Shown: in pieces, positions 6,726-16,420 of the stretch | Layout of the letters: each line of letters starts with the position of its first letter | How positions within the stretch are numbered: position 1 is the first letter of the stretch | Origin: Tannerellaceae bacterium | GTDB lineage: Bacteria > Bacteroidota > Bacteroidia > Bacteroidales > Tannerellaceae | Assembly (NCBI GenBank): GCA_031270665.1 | Contig: JAISXD010000079.1 | Span: 1 to 64,000, forward strand | DNA length: 64,000 nt | Reading direction: 5' to 3' | The notes under the pieces: generated by a model | Seen by the model: only the letters and a program-made list of their open reading frames with translations | The model's database searches: none | What the model was told of the DNA's origin: nothing | Program-made: the position numbers and the translations under genes

Positions 6726-9700
6726 ATGAGACAGTATAAACTTATCAATAACATTTTAGGATGGATTGCATTTATCATTGCTTCCGCTGTTTATCTAATG
6801 ACAATGGAACCTACCGCCAGTTTCTGGGATTGCGGCGAGTTCATATCATCAGCCTATAAATTAGAGGTAGGACATCCGCCCGGAGCGCCGTTCTTTATGT
6901 TAACAGCCAATTTATTCACGCAATTTGCTTCAAGCCCTGATAAAGTTGCCATGATGGTCAATACGATGTCCGCTCTGTTCAGCGGCCTTACCATTCTTTT
7001 CTTGTTTTGGAGTATTACACACTTAGCCCGGAAAATCATTGTAACGAACGGGGAAGAAATGACGCCCGGACAAATGATCGCTATCCTGGGCAGCGGATTA
7101 ACAGGCGCGTTGGTTTATACATTCAGCGATACATTTTGGTTCAGTGCGGTAGAAGGCGAAGTGTACGCCTATTCTTCACTGTTTACGGCCGTCGTATTCT
7201 GGCTGATATTAAAATGGGAAGATGTGGCCAACCGTCCGCATGCCGATCGTTGGATTGTACTGATTGCCTATCTGATGGGGTTAAGCATTGGCATTCATTT
7301 ATTGAACCTGCTCTGTATCCCGGCGATTGTATTGGTCTATTATTATAAAAAATTCGCTAATCCTACAATGAAAGGAACCCTTGTAGCTTTGCTTGTTTCA
7401 TTTGCCATTGTAGGTTTAATGATGTATGGGGTAATACAAGGTTTGGTAGAGGTGGCCGGCTTATTCGAGCTGCTTTTTGTCAATGCACTGGGCATGCCGT
7501 ACAATTCAGGCGTCTTTGCATATCTTATCGTGTTATTAGCTGTTTTGTCATGGGCTATCTATGAAACGATGCGCGACAATCCGAACGAAGTAAAGATGAA
7601 AGTAGCCTTTATACTTTCCATTATTTTATTAGGTATTCCTTTTATCGGCAGCGGGTATATAGTAGGCGCTATCCTGATTATAGCCTTAACGGCATTCTTG
7701 TTCCGGTATAAGAAAATAAACACGAAAATGTTGAATACCGTTCTGATCTCTCTGATGGTTATATTCGTCGGTTATTCTTCGTATGCACTGATCATGATCC
7801 GTTCAACGGCCGGTACGCCAATGGACCAGAACTCTCCTAAAGACATCTTTACCCTGCGTACGTACCTGGCGCGTGAACAATACGGACAAGTGCCTTTGTT
7901 CTATGGACAGACCTACGTATCGGAAGTGAAATACCTGCGCCAGGGCAATATGTACACGGTAGAATTCAGCGAAGGCGAACCTACCTGGACGCGCATATCC
8001 AAAAAAGACAGCGCTGAAAAAGACAAATACTATGTATCAAAGCATGCAACAGACTACAAGTATGTGGATGAACTGAATATGCTTTTCCCCCGTATGTATA
8101 GCCAGCAGCCCAATCATGTGGAAGCATACAAAGAATGGGCGCAGGTAAAAGGTACACCGGTAAAATTCGACCGTCACGGGCAAATGGTTACAGTTATGAA
8201 ACCTTCTTTTGCCGAAAATCTTCGCTTCTTCTTTTCGTATCAATTGAACTTTATGTACTGGCGTTACTTTATGTGGAATTTCTCCGGGCGCCAGAATGAT
8301 ATTCAAGGCCGCGGCGAAATATTAAACGGCAACTGGATAACCGGAATCAAAGCAATAGACCAAGTGCTGGTTGGCCCGCAGGATGATATGCCGTATGATA
8401 TAGCAAAAAACAAAGGGCATAATGTGTATTATATGCTACCTTTATTGTTGGGGCTTATCGGTTTGTTCTATCAGGCCTATTCCGGGCAAAAGGGTATACA
8501 AAGTTTCTGGATTACCTTCTTCCTCTTCTTTATGACTGGTATAGCGATTGTGCTTTACCTGAATCAAACGCCTTACCAGCCGCGCGAACGGGACTATGCG
8601 TATGCCGGTTCATTCTATGCCTTCTGCATCTGGATTGGATTTGGCGTAGCCGGATTGGCCAAATTACTTGAGAAGTACGTAAAAGCATCTCCGGTAATAG
8701 CTGCCGCAGCAGCATCCGTACTGAGTCTTCTCGTACCTGTTCAAATGGCCGGGCAGAATTGGGATGACCATGATCGTTCCAAACGTTATATGGCGCGTGA
8801 TTTTGGACATAATTACTTAGAATCGTGCGAGCCTAACTCTATTATTTTCACCAATGGCGACAACGATACCTTCCCCTTATGGTATGCACAGGAAGTAGAA
8901 GGTATCCGTACGGATGTGCGCGTTTGTAATACCAGTTACCTGCAAACCGACTGGTATATCGACCAGATGAAACGCCAGGCGTATGAATCGGCCCCGCTGC
9001 CTATTAGTTGGAATCACGACGATTATGTAATGGGTACGCGCGACGCCGCCTATCTTTTTGACATGGTAGAACAACCTATTGATCTGGGAACAGCGCTTAA
9101 TTTTGTAAAATCAAATGATCCCCGGTATAAAAAACTTCCGGATTACAATCAGGAAATAGACTATATTCCATCAAAAAAGTTCACGTTTAAAGTAGACTCG
9201 GCAACCGTTGTGGAAAATGATGCGCTTGACCCGCCTTACCGCTCGCAGATGCTGAAAGATATGCAATTTGATTACAGCAATAAAACGACATTAGGGAAAC
9301 AGGAATTGATCATATTAGACATGTTGCAAACCAACAATTGGGAACGCCCGATGTATTATGCCATTACGGTGTCTCCCGATCAGTTTGTCAACCTCGACGG
9401 TTTCTTCCAGCAAACAGGGATGGCTTATCAGATTGTCCCCTTAAATGCAAAGAATACCAACTTAGCGATTAACACCGACAGAATGTACGACAATGTTATG
9501 AACAAATTCAAATGGGGAGGCGCCAATACGCCGGGTGTTTACATAGACGAAACTACAATGAGCATGTGCAGGAGCTACCGCGTGTTTATATTCGGAAAAT
9601 TAGCAACCTCTCTTATCAACGAAGAAAAATATGATAAGGCCCTTGCAATACTTGATAAATGTGTAGAAGTGTTACCTTCGGAAAACATTCCATTGGATTA

Positions 9701-9983
9701 CAGCATCTTATCCATTGCCGAAAGTTATTACATACTCGGGCAAAAGGAAAAAGCGGCCGCCCTCTATGAAGAGTTGTTAAACAATATGATGCGTAATATT
9801 CGCTGGTTCTTCCGTTTGAAACCGTCTCAGTTAGCGTCTGTTGCCAACACACTGGAAAGTGATTTATACATTATGCAAGAAGCGTTACGTGTCATTGAGC
9901 ATTTCGATCCTGACTTGAGTAATAATTATATGGAAGAGTTCAATAATTTCCGTATGGCCTACACATCCGTACCCAGGAATTAA
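6726..9983 (+). CDS. DUF2723 (TMEM260-like) membrane glycosyltransferase-like protein
   Basis: The start is placed at MRQYK (6726) rather than the ORF-track start because MRQYKLINNILGWIAFII begins the first membrane helix. The N-terminal ~500 residues hold about a dozen hydrophobic segments and the family signature TMEPTASFWDCGEFI. A second membrane block lies around 560-690 and the last ~400 residues form a large soluble domain with helical TPR-like repeats (KALAILDKCVEVLPS). DUF2723 proteins relate to GT-C type protein O-mannosyltransferases such as TMEM260. In Bacteroidota they are long (~1000-1150 aa) and a role in surface or protein glycosylation is plausible. A polysaccharide deacetylase follows 2 bases later. 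Confidence 0.85.
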   Translation: MRQYKLINNILGWIAFIIASAVYLMTMEPTASFWDCGEFISSAYKLEVGHPPGAPFFMLTANLFTQFASSPDKVAMMVNTMSALFSGLTILFLFWSITHLARKIIVTNGEEMTPGQMIAILGSGLTGALVYTFSDTFWFSAVEGEVYAYSSLFTAVVFWLILKWEDVANRPHADRWIVLIAYLMGLSIGIHLLNLLCIPAIVLVYYYKKFANPTMKGTLVALLVSFAIVGLMMYGVIQGLVEVAGLFELLFVNALGMPYNSGVFAYLIVLLAVLSWAIYETMRDNPNEVKMKVAFILSIILLGIPFIGSGYIVGAILIIALTAFLFRYKKINTKMLNTVLISLMVIFVGYSSYALIMIRSTAGTPMDQNSPKDIFTLRTYLAREQYGQVPLFYGQTYVSEVKYLRQGNMYTVEFSEGEPTWTRISKKDSAEKDKYYVSKHATDYKYVDELNMLFPRMYSQQPNHVEAYKEWAQVKGTPVKFDRHGQMVTVMKPSFAENLRFFFSYQLNFMYWRYFMWNFSGRQNDIQGRGEILNGNWITGIKAIDQVLVGPQDDMPYDIAKNKGHNVYYMLPLLLGLIGLFYQAYSGQKGIQSFWITFFLFFMTGIAIVLYLNQTPYQPRERDYAYAGSFYAFCIWIGFGVAGLAKLLEKYVKASPVIAAAAASVLSLLVPVQMAGQNWDDHDRSKRYMARDFGHNYLESCEPNSIIFTNGDNDTFPLWYAQEVEGIRTDVRVCNTSYLQTDWYIDQMKRQAYESAPLPISWNHDDYVMGTRDAAYLFDMVEQPIDLGTALNFVKSNDPRYKKLPDYNQEIDYIPSKKFTFKVDSATVVENDALDPPYRSQMLKDMQFDYSNKTTLGKQELIILDMLQTNNWERPMYYAITVSPDQFVNLDGFFQQTGMAYQIVPLNAKNTNLAINTDRMYDNVMNKFKWGGANTPGVYIDETTMSMCRSYRVFIFGKLATSLINEEKYDKALAILDKCVEVLPSENIPLDYSILSIAESYYILGQKEKAAALYEELLNNMMRNIRWFFRLKPSQLASVANTLESDLYIMQEALRVIEHFDPDLSNNYMEEFNNFRMAYTSVPRN

Positions 9984-9985
9984 GT

Positions 9986-10597
9986 ATGTTTATTGAGCAA
10001 CCTCCCCGTATATACAGGATACTGTTCCCAGGGGCAATCTGGCGAATGCCGTCGAAAAACAAATGTGTTTACCTCACGTTTGACGACGGGCCCATTCCCG
10101 AGATTACCCCTTGGGTTTTAGACTTATTGAATCAATATGATATTAAAGCCACCTTTTTCTGTGTAGGAGATAATGTACGTAAGCATCCCGCTATTTTCCA
10201 ATTGATTTTGGATCAAGGTCATCACATAGGAAACCACACATTCAATCATCTTCAAGGCATCCGGTTCCAGACAAAAAAATATCTGGACAACATAAAGAAG
10301 GCAAACGAATATATCCATAGTCACTTATTCCGCCCCCCTCACGGGCATATGCGATTTCCGCAAACGTTATTTCTACGCAAACAATATAAGATAATCATGT
10401 GGGACGTAGTCACACGGGATTATAGCCCGCATATGACGCCGAACGGCGTTTTTAATGTAGTAAAAAATTATACCCGTAACGGTTCGATCATCGTTTTCCA
10501 CGATTCTCTTAAAGCCGAAACAAACATGAAAGAAGCCCTTCCCCGCTCCATCGAATGGCTCAAACAAGAAGGATATGAATTCAAATTGCTTGATTAA
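9986..10597 (+). CDS. Polysaccharide deacetylase (NodB-like, CE4)
   Basis: The NodB fold is shown by TFDDGP (motif 1, ~residues 31-36, metal and base aspartates), HTFNH (motif 2, metal histidines, ~75-79), RPPHGH (motif 3), WDV (motif 4) and IVFHDS (motif 5). It removes N- or O-acetyl groups from cell-surface glycans. The protein is short (203 aa) with no signal peptide or membrane anchor, unusual for an envelope-acting CE4 enzyme but common in this Bacteroidota subgroup. It starts 2 bases after the DUF2723 gene, so the two are translationally close and probably act on the same glycan. Confidence 0.9.
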   Translation: MFIEQPPRIYRILFPGAIWRMPSKNKCVYLTFDDGPIPEITPWVLDLLNQYDIKATFFCVGDNVRKHPAIFQLILDQGHHIGNHTFNHLQGIRFQTKKYLDNIKKANEYIHSHLFRPPHGHMRFPQTLFLRKQYKIIMWDVVTRDYSPHMTPNGVFNVVKNYTRNGSIIVFHDSLKAETNMKEALPRSIEWLKQEGYEFKLLD

Positions 10598-10660
10598 TCT
10601 TTCCAGATCGGCGAATAAATCCACCGTTTTGCAAACAATTAGATGAAGCATTAGAAAATA

Positions 10661-11557
10661 TTATTCACGAACAGGCATACAGCCGGTGTAATAAACCCAC
10701 TCTCTTTCTCTGTCAATCCGGAAAGAGAGCCTGACTGAAGAATATACCCCCCTTATCCGGGCAGAGATAGTATCGCCCATTGATTTGTACATGGCAAGCG
10801 TCTTATTTTGTTCATTAGGCAGAAAACCATAACAACACAAATTCTCTTCACTCAAAAACAAGTCTGCTGCCAACCACTTATCGGTTATCCGCCATGCAGG
10901 CGTTCCTCCTTCCAACACATACAGGTTCAACCCTTTTGTCGGGAATATTATGTTTAAGGGAGCATTTGTGTCAAAAGAGGAACGTAGTTGTTTCATTTCT
11001 TCAGGGAAAGAGGCATCCGGATTTAACTGTTGTTCGGCTACTTTTTCCAACAACTTTTTACTATAACTCCCTACCCAAACGCCATTATAGGTAAAATAGC
11101 CAAAAAACCGGTTATTCACATCGGCATAATAATAAAACGCCATCCCGCTTACGTTCATTTTTACCGGTTTATAAGCTTTAAAATGACCTTTCAGCATTTT
11201 TTCAATGGCATTCATCATTCTATCCCCACCCTGAACATAACAAATAACGCCTTGTGAATGAAAAGACAGCACCAATGATTGCAGGTGTTGGCTTTCCCTG
11301 ACAAAAGAAAGGAACAAAGAAGGAATTTGAGAAACGAAAACATTATACAACGCCTGCTTTTCCAGTATCATGCTGTTAAATACAGACGGGCGGTTCACGG
11401 CCAACAAGGCATTCACATCCGGCGGTATTACATTATATATGTCTACCCGGGTATTTGATTGCTGTATTTTTGTAGACCGGATATATCCCCCTATAACCAA
11501 TGACATAATCAATAAAGCAAATAAGCCGATCAGTATTTCTTTTAAATACGTTTTCAT
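10661..11557 (-). CDS. Membrane-anchored hypothetical protein
   Basis: A 298-aa protein with one N-terminal hydrophobic segment (ILIGLFALLIMSLVIGGYI, ~residues 8-26) that anchors a mostly beta-rich soluble domain outside the inner membrane. No lipobox or catalytic motif was recognised. It begins 2 bases after the end of nth and is probably co-transcribed with it. The domain shape (VDIYNVIPPDVNALLAVNRP near the start) is reminiscent of DUF3352-type proteins, but I am not sure. Confidence 0.75.
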   Translation of the reverse strand: MKTYLKEILIGLFALLIMSLVIGGYIRSTKIQQSNTRVDIYNVIPPDVNALLAVNRPSVFNSMILEKQALYNVFVSQIPSLFLSFVRESQHLQSLVLSFHSQGVICYVQGGDRMMNAIEKMLKGHFKAYKPVKMNVSGMAFYYYADVNNRFFGYFTYNGVWVGSYSKKLLEKVAEQQLNPDASFPEEMKQLRSSFDTNAPLNIIFPTKGLNLYVLEGGTPAWRITDKWLAADLFLSEENLCCYGFLPNEQNKTLAMYKSMGDTISARIRGVYSSVRLSFRIDREREWVYYTGCMPVRE

Positions 11558-11559
11558 TT

Positions 11560-12192
11560 TTATTTTAGGAAATAGTTACACCAGGGTTTCAAACCACACA
11601 TATCGCATTTAGGACTCCGCGCCGTACAGGTATATCTTCCATGCAGAATCAGCCAATGATGCGCTTTGGCAATTAACTCTTCAGGAATATGTTTCACCAG
11701 CTCCTTCTCTGTTTCTAAGGGTGTTTTACTGTTATTTGTCAATCCTATCCGGTTGGAAACACGGAATACATGGGTATCAACCGCCATCGCCGGCCTGTCA
11801 TATACTACAGAGGCAATCACATTAGCCGTTTTTCTTCCTACACCTGGCAGCTTTTGTAATTCATTTATATCAGAGGGGACAATGCCGTTAAAATCATTGA
11901 TCAGCATTTGGGCCATCCTAACCAGATGCTTCGATTTATTGTTGGGGTAAGAAACACTTTTGACATATTCGTATACAACTTCAGGGGTAGACGCAGCCAA
12001 TACTTCTGCCGTAGGGAAAGCTTCAAATAAGGAAGGAGTTACTATATTTATCCGTTTGTCGGTACATTGGGCGGATAAAATAACGGCAATAAGTAATTGG
12101 AATGGGTCTTTATAATGTAACTCCGTTTCAGCAATCGGCACATTCTCTGTAAACCAACCTATAACACCTTTATATCGTTCCTCTTTCCGCAT
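11560..12192 (-). CDS. nth: Endonuclease III
   Basis: A DNA glycosylase/AP lyase for oxidised pyrimidines in base excision repair. Visible features are the helix-hairpin-helix LPGVGRKTANVI carrying the catalytic lysine, the catalytic aspartate in VDTHVFRVSNR, and the C-terminal 4Fe-4S loop with spacing C-x6-C-x2-C-x5-C (CTARSPKCDMCGLKPWC). At 210 aa the length is normal. A GC-rich hairpin separates it from pheS upstream. Confidence 0.96.
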   Translation of the reverse strand: MRKEERYKGVIGWFTENVPIAETELHYKDPFQLLIAVILSAQCTDKRINIVTPSLFEAFPTAEVLAASTPEVVYEYVKSVSYPNNKSKHLVRMAQMLINDFNGIVPSDINELQKLPGVGRKTANVIASVVYDRPAMAVDTHVFRVSNRIGLTNNSKTPLETEKELVKHIPEELIAKAHHWLILHGRYTCTARSPKCDMCGLKPWCNYFLK

Positions 12193-12218
12193 ACTTATGA
12201 AGAATCCTCGTGTGTTTC

Positions 12219-12246
12219 TCCCCGGGCACGGTTAGAAGCCCGGGGA
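12219..12246 (-). terminator. Terminator hairpin after pheS
   Basis: Perfect arms TCCCCGGGC / GCCCGGGGA around a 10-base loop lie between the pheS stop and the nth start. There is no long T tract, so strength is uncertain. Confidence 0.6.
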
Positions 12247-12272
12247 AATGGTAAATGATTCAGGTTCTCAAT

Positions 12273-13292
12273 TTAATTGGCAGACTCGAACTGTCTCAAA
12301 AAACGCATATCATTTTCAGAGAACATGCGCAAGTCTTTCACTTGATATTTTAAATTTGTAATACGTTCAATCCCCATGCCCAACGCATAACCGGAATAAA
12401 GATTGCTGTCTATGCCACAATTGTCTAACACATTGGGATGTACCATTCCGCAGCCAAGTATTTCCACCCAACCGGTATGTTTACAGAACGGACATCCTTT
12501 CCCTCCGCAAAGATTACAGGAAATGTCCATCTCTGCCGAAGGTTCCGTAAACGGGAAATAGGAAGGGCGCAAACGTATCTTCGTATCTTGTCCGAACAAT
12601 TCCTTTGCAAAGAAAAGCAATACCTGCCGGAGGTCGGCAAAGGAAACATCTTTATCTACATATAAAGCTTCCACCTGATGAAAAAAACAATGTGCACGGT
12701 AAGAAATGGCTTCATGGCGGTATACACGCCCCGGACAAATAATACGGATAGGAGGTTGCGTCTTCTCCATTATACGTGTTTGAACGGAAGAGGTATGTGT
12801 ACGAAGCAATATCTCAGACGTATGTTGAATAAAAAAGGTATCTTGCATATCGCGGGCGGGATGATCCTGTGCAAAATTCAATGAAGAGAACACATGCCAG
12901 TCATCTTCAATTTCAGGGCCTTCGGCAATACTAAACCCTAAACGCCCGAATATATCACAGATTTCCTTTTTAACAATCGATAAAGGGTGGCGGGTTCCCG
13001 GATTAACGGGATAAGCCGTGCGGGTCAAATCAATATCATCGTCAATCGCCTGCGCATCGGCAAACATATCTTTCAATTCATTAATCCGCTGCCAGGCTCT
13101 TTCTTTCAATTGATTCAGGTGTTGCCCCACCTCCTTTTTCCGGTCGGCTGCTACTGTACGGAAATCATCCATCAATTGAGAAATTTCACCTTTTTTACTA
13201 AGATATTTAATTCGTAGTGCTTCTATTTCATCTGCATTCGCTGCTTTCATCTCCTCTACTTCGCGAAGCAGCGCATTTATCTTATCGATCAT
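12273..13292 (-). CDS. pheS: Phenylalanyl-tRNA synthetase alpha subunit
   Basis: A class II aminoacyl-tRNA synthetase subunit of 339 aa. The N-terminal coiled-coil (~1-90) binds tRNA. The catalytic core shows HPLSIVKKEI, motif 2 RVYRHEAISYRAHCFFHQVE, and motif 3 GYALGMGIERITNLKY. It carries an internal cysteine cluster (CNLCGGKGCPFCKHTGW), also seen in other Bacteroidota PheS. It pairs with PheT, which is not in this window. A TACCTTTG box just upstream on the minus strand is its likely promoter. Confidence 0.97.
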   Translation of the reverse strand: MIDKINALLREVEEMKAANADEIEALRIKYLSKKGEISQLMDDFRTVAADRKKEVGQHLNQLKERAWQRINELKDMFADAQAIDDDIDLTRTAYPVNPGTRHPLSIVKKEICDIFGRLGFSIAEGPEIEDDWHVFSSLNFAQDHPARDMQDTFFIQHTSEILLRTHTSSVQTRIMEKTQPPIRIICPGRVYRHEAISYRAHCFFHQVEALYVDKDVSFADLRQVLLFFAKELFGQDTKIRLRPSYFPFTEPSAEMDISCNLCGGKGCPFCKHTGWVEILGCGMVHPNVLDNCGIDSNLYSGYALGMGIERITNLKYQVKDLRMFSENDMRFLRQFESAN

Positions 13293-13320
13293 TTTCTATG
13301 ATAATTTCTTTAGACGAAAC

Positions 13321-13328
13321 AAAGGTAG
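13321..13328 (-). promoter_or_regulatory. -7 box for pheS
   Basis: The minus strand reads TACCTTTG about 30 bases upstream of the pheS ATG, matching TAnnTTTG. Confidence 0.5.
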
Positions 13329-13410
13329 CCTTTTCTTTCTATAACACAATCGTTTCGATTAGTTCTTTTGTCGAGTTCCTGTAAAAACAAATTACGGTTC
13401 TATAAAGGTT

Positions 13411-13440
13411 GTTTTTTTAAAACCCTTTCTTATCTTTACA
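13411..13440 (+). promoter_or_regulatory. Promoter of cardiolipin synthase with very short leader
   Basis: TTG followed about 19 bases later by TATCTTTA fits the -33/-7 pattern. The ATG at 13443 is only a few bases beyond the -7 box, so the mRNA may be almost leaderless. Coordinates are approximate by a base or two. Confidence 0.45.
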
Positions 13441-13442
13441 TT

Positions 13443-14879
13443 ATGTTAATTGCTATTCAGATACAAGCTGTTGTCGGTACAATATTCTTTATTCTTTATT
13501 GTATCACGATTTTAGAGTTGGTGTTAGTTATCATTACCGAAAATAGAAATCCGCTCAAAGCCATCCCCTGGGTAGTGGTTTTGATATTGTTGCCCGGCAT
13601 CGGCCTGATTTTCTATTTTTTCTTTGGACAAGACAACCGTAAACAACGAATTATTTCCCGCCGGACATACAAACGTATCATGAGGCATCCGCAAACGGAT
13701 AAACACCATCACGATCATTGCACAGTGCCGGAACAATACAAGCCTTTATCTGTTTTATTAGGGCATAGCAATCAATGCGCTTTATTATATGGCAGCGAGA
13801 TTACTACTTATACAAACGGACAAGATAAATTTAACGCCCTGATTGAAGAATTGGGAAAAGCAACGCACCATATCCATCTGCAATATTATATCTTCCTCAA
13901 TGATGAAATCGGCAATCAAATCAAAGACATACTGATAGCAAAGGCTAAAGAAGGGATTGAAGTACGTGTCCTTTACGACGATGTAGGTAGTTGGAATGCC
14001 CACCCCGCTTTTTATAAAGAAATGCAGGACGCCGGTATTGAAGTGTATGCTTTCCTGCGTGTTGCCTTCCCGATATTTACAAGTAAAGTAAACTATCGAA
14101 ATCACCGGAAGATTGTGGTTATCGACGGCAAAGTAGGCTTTATGGGCGGAATGAATATAGCCGACCGGTATATAAAAGGAACAGCATGGGGCTCCTGGCG
14201 CGACACGCATTTTAAGTTTGAGGGGAAAGGAGTGCATGGCCTCCAATCAGCCTTTCTGATTGATTGGTACGTAGTAAGCAAAAAACGCCTGAATAATAAA
14301 ATATATTATCCGGAGGTATCCGCCGACACAAATAATATCATGCAAATCCTCACAAGCGGCCCTACCGGCCCATGGCGTACCCTGTTACAAGCAATCATAT
14401 TTATGATTGCCAATGCAAAAAAATACATTTATATACAAACACCCTATTTCTTGCCCACTGAGGGATTAAACCAGGCTTTACAAACAGCAGCGTTAGGCGG
14501 AATAGACGTCCGGTTGATGTTACCAAAGCGTTCCGACACCAAAACGGCCCATATGGCGTCACGTTCTTTCATTGACGATATGGTAAAAGCAGGAGCCAAA
14601 GTATTTTTCTACGAACCGGGGTTTCTACATTCAAAATCAGTTGTTTCCGACGATGAATTGACTTGCATCGGCTCCGCCAATATGGACTTTCGTAGTTTTG
14701 AACATAATTTTGAGATCAACGCCTTTGTTTACCAGAAAGCATTTGCCTTACAAATGAAAAAGATATTTATGCACGATATACACAGTTGCGAAAAACTAAT
14801 CCCTTCCCGTTGGTTAAAACGCCCGATCAAACAACGAATATCCGAATCGTTCATGCGTCTTTTCTCCCCGTTGCTTTGA
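13443..14879 (+). CDS. cls: Cardiolipin synthase (phospholipase D family)
   Basis: The start is set at MLIAIQIQ (13443), just after the -7 box; the longer ORF start would lie upstream of the promoter. Two N-terminal membrane helices (~5-30, 45-65) are followed by two PLD domains with HKD motifs: HRKIVVIDGKVGFMGG and HSKSVVSDDELTCIGSANMD. It joins phosphatidyl groups to make cardiolipin at the inner membrane. At 478 aa the length is normal. It is monocistronic. Confidence 0.95.
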   Translation: MLIAIQIQAVVGTIFFILYCITILELVLVIITENRNPLKAIPWVVVLILLPGIGLIFYFFFGQDNRKQRIISRRTYKRIMRHPQTDKHHHDHCTVPEQYKPLSVLLGHSNQCALLYGSEITTYTNGQDKFNALIEELGKATHHIHLQYYIFLNDEIGNQIKDILIAKAKEGIEVRVLYDDVGSWNAHPAFYKEMQDAGIEVYAFLRVAFPIFTSKVNYRNHRKIVVIDGKVGFMGGMNIADRYIKGTAWGSWRDTHFKFEGKGVHGLQSAFLIDWYVVSKKRLNNKIYYPEVSADTNNIMQILTSGPTGPWRTLLQAIIFMIANAKKYIYIQTPYFLPTEGLNQALQTAALGGIDVRLMLPKRSDTKTAHMASRSFIDDMVKAGAKVFFYEPGFLHSKSVVSDDELTCIGSANMDFRSFEHNFEINAFVYQKAFALQMKKIFMHDIHSCEKLIPSRWLKRPIKQRISESFMRLFSPLL

Positions 14880-15051
14880 CGGAGACATGCCGCTATCCCC
14901 TGTCTCTTTTTTACACATTGCTTATCCCGCACTCGCGGTTAAGACATTCGTTTATGCTGCAAACGGTAAAAGCAACAAATAAAATAATTGTCCTCATCTT
15001 TTTTGTATTTCGGGATAAGTGGCATCAATCCCTTAAGTTAATTACATGGGG

Positions 15052-15591
15052 TTAATGCCTGATAAAGATGCTGAAATTCACCGAGCCGTAAACCCGGCGC
15101 TGGTCAAAGTAAGGCAGGGATGAAAAATCATGCACTTTCGGATGTTCCATTACGAAAATACCTCCGTAGCGAAGTATATTCCGTTCGAGTATGAGAGACG
15201 GTATTCCGGGTAATTCTTTCAATTGGTAGGGAGGGTCGGCAAATATAAAATCAAAACTCTCTCTACGGGCCGATTGTATATAACGGAATGCATCTCCGCG
15301 GATCAGCGTTAAATCTTCCGTTTTCAGTTCGTTGGCTACCTTGGAAATAAAAGAAGCATGCAATCCTTCCTTTTCAACTGCCACGACTTTGCGACATCCC
15401 CGCGACAATAATTCAAAAGAAATACTTCCCGTTCCGGCAAAAAGGTCTAATGCGTCCAGCCCGTCCCAATCCAGCCAATTCCCTATTACATTAAAAATAT
15501 TTTCTTTTGCAAAATCTGTTGTTGGCCGGGCTTTGAATGAAGTTGGAACATCAAATCTGCGCCGTCCGTATTTTCCGCTTATAATCCGCAT
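15052..15591 (-). CDS. rsmD: 16S rRNA (guanine966-N2)-methyltransferase
   Basis: The start MRIISGKYGRRRF (15591) is the usual RsmD start and overlaps the end of the upstream gene by 13 bases; the ORF-track start 18 codons earlier lies deeper in that gene. SAM-binding motif I is LDLFAGTGSISFELLSRG and the catalytic NPPY-like motif is FADPPYQ. It methylates G966 of 16S rRNA during 30S assembly. The pairing with a DUF3822 gene is common in Bacteroidota. Confidence 0.95.
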   Translation of the reverse strand: MRIISGKYGRRRFDVPTSFKARPTTDFAKENIFNVIGNWLDWDGLDALDLFAGTGSISFELLSRGCRKVVAVEKEGLHASFISKVANELKTEDLTLIRGDAFRYIQSARRESFDFIFADPPYQLKELPGIPSLILERNILRYGGIFVMEHPKVHDFSSLPYFDQRRVYGSVNFSIFIRH

Positions 15592-16406
15592 ACCGGCAAT
15601 AATATTAAATCCATAGGAGCCTGTAATATCTCTCCACCCATCCAATAGGCTTCGGATGGTATTTCTATTGGCTTAACATGTTGCAAATATACTTGCAAAG
15701 ACTGCGTTAATTTGCCGCATAAAGAACTGTCTCCTGCCAACGAAAACTGATCTTGTAATTGATCCATTTCCATCTGCCGCCATATATATAATGTATAATA
15801 GAGAATATCATCAGGCTGGTCAAAAGTAAACGAATTAACAAAATGCAGGTTTCCTTCCGAAAAACAGCTTATATCTACTCTGTTTTCATGTATGACAACA
15901 AACATATGCCCGGATTTTTCAGCCAGGCTCTGCTTTTGAAAAACAATAAGCTGGGGCGTTAGATAATTAACAAATACAGGATTGGTTAACGACCGGGAAC
16001 AAAACTCATACACCTCTTCTTCCATATCATACACAATTTTCACATCTTCTTTCCCTATTGAATCACTCAATGTATGCTTCTCTTGTGATGTAAAATTAAA
16101 TGCCAACCATTCGTTTTTCTGTTTTTCCGAAAACAATTTACCGGGTATAAGCGTATAACGAGGCGTTACAGAAAGAACATAGGTACGTTTATATGGCCAA
16201 ACCAGGTATTCGTTTGCAAAGAAGATTTCTTTCAGGAAAGTGGAATAAGGTATATTCCTGCCAAAATCTATATTCCTGAAAATATAGCTTTTGGTTTCGT
16301 TCGGATTATAGGCAGAAAAAGAAAGCCCACCCGGCCAAAGCCGGATGGACATTATGTATTTTTCCGAATTATCAATAATAAACGTATCAGGAATACTGAT
16401 CGTCAT
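15579..16406 (-). CDS. DUF3822 family protein
   Basis: A 275-aa cytoplasmic protein with an ASKHA-like feel (short strands such as GHMFVVIHENRVDISCF and YWMGGEI). It fits DUF3822, a Bacteroidota-restricted family that usually sits immediately upstream of rsmD, as here. No catalytic residues recognised; function unknown. It overlaps rsmD by 13 bases and follows a membrane-anchored hypothetical by 14 bases. Confidence 0.8.
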   Translation of the reverse strand: MTISIPDTFIIDNSEKYIMSIRLWPGGLSFSAYNPNETKSYIFRNIDFGRNIPYSTFLKEIFFANEYLVWPYKRTYVLSVTPRYTLIPGKLFSEKQKNEWLAFNFTSQEKHTLSDSIGKEDVKIVYDMEEEVYEFCSRSLTNPVFVNYLTPQLIVFQKQSLAEKSGHMFVVIHENRVDISCFSEGNLHFVNSFTFDQPDDILYYTLYIWRQMEMDQLQDQFSLAGDSSLCGKLTQSLQVYLQHVKPIEIPSEAYWMGGEILQAPMDLILLPVCGL

Positions 16407-16420
16407 AATAGCGCTTCCAA

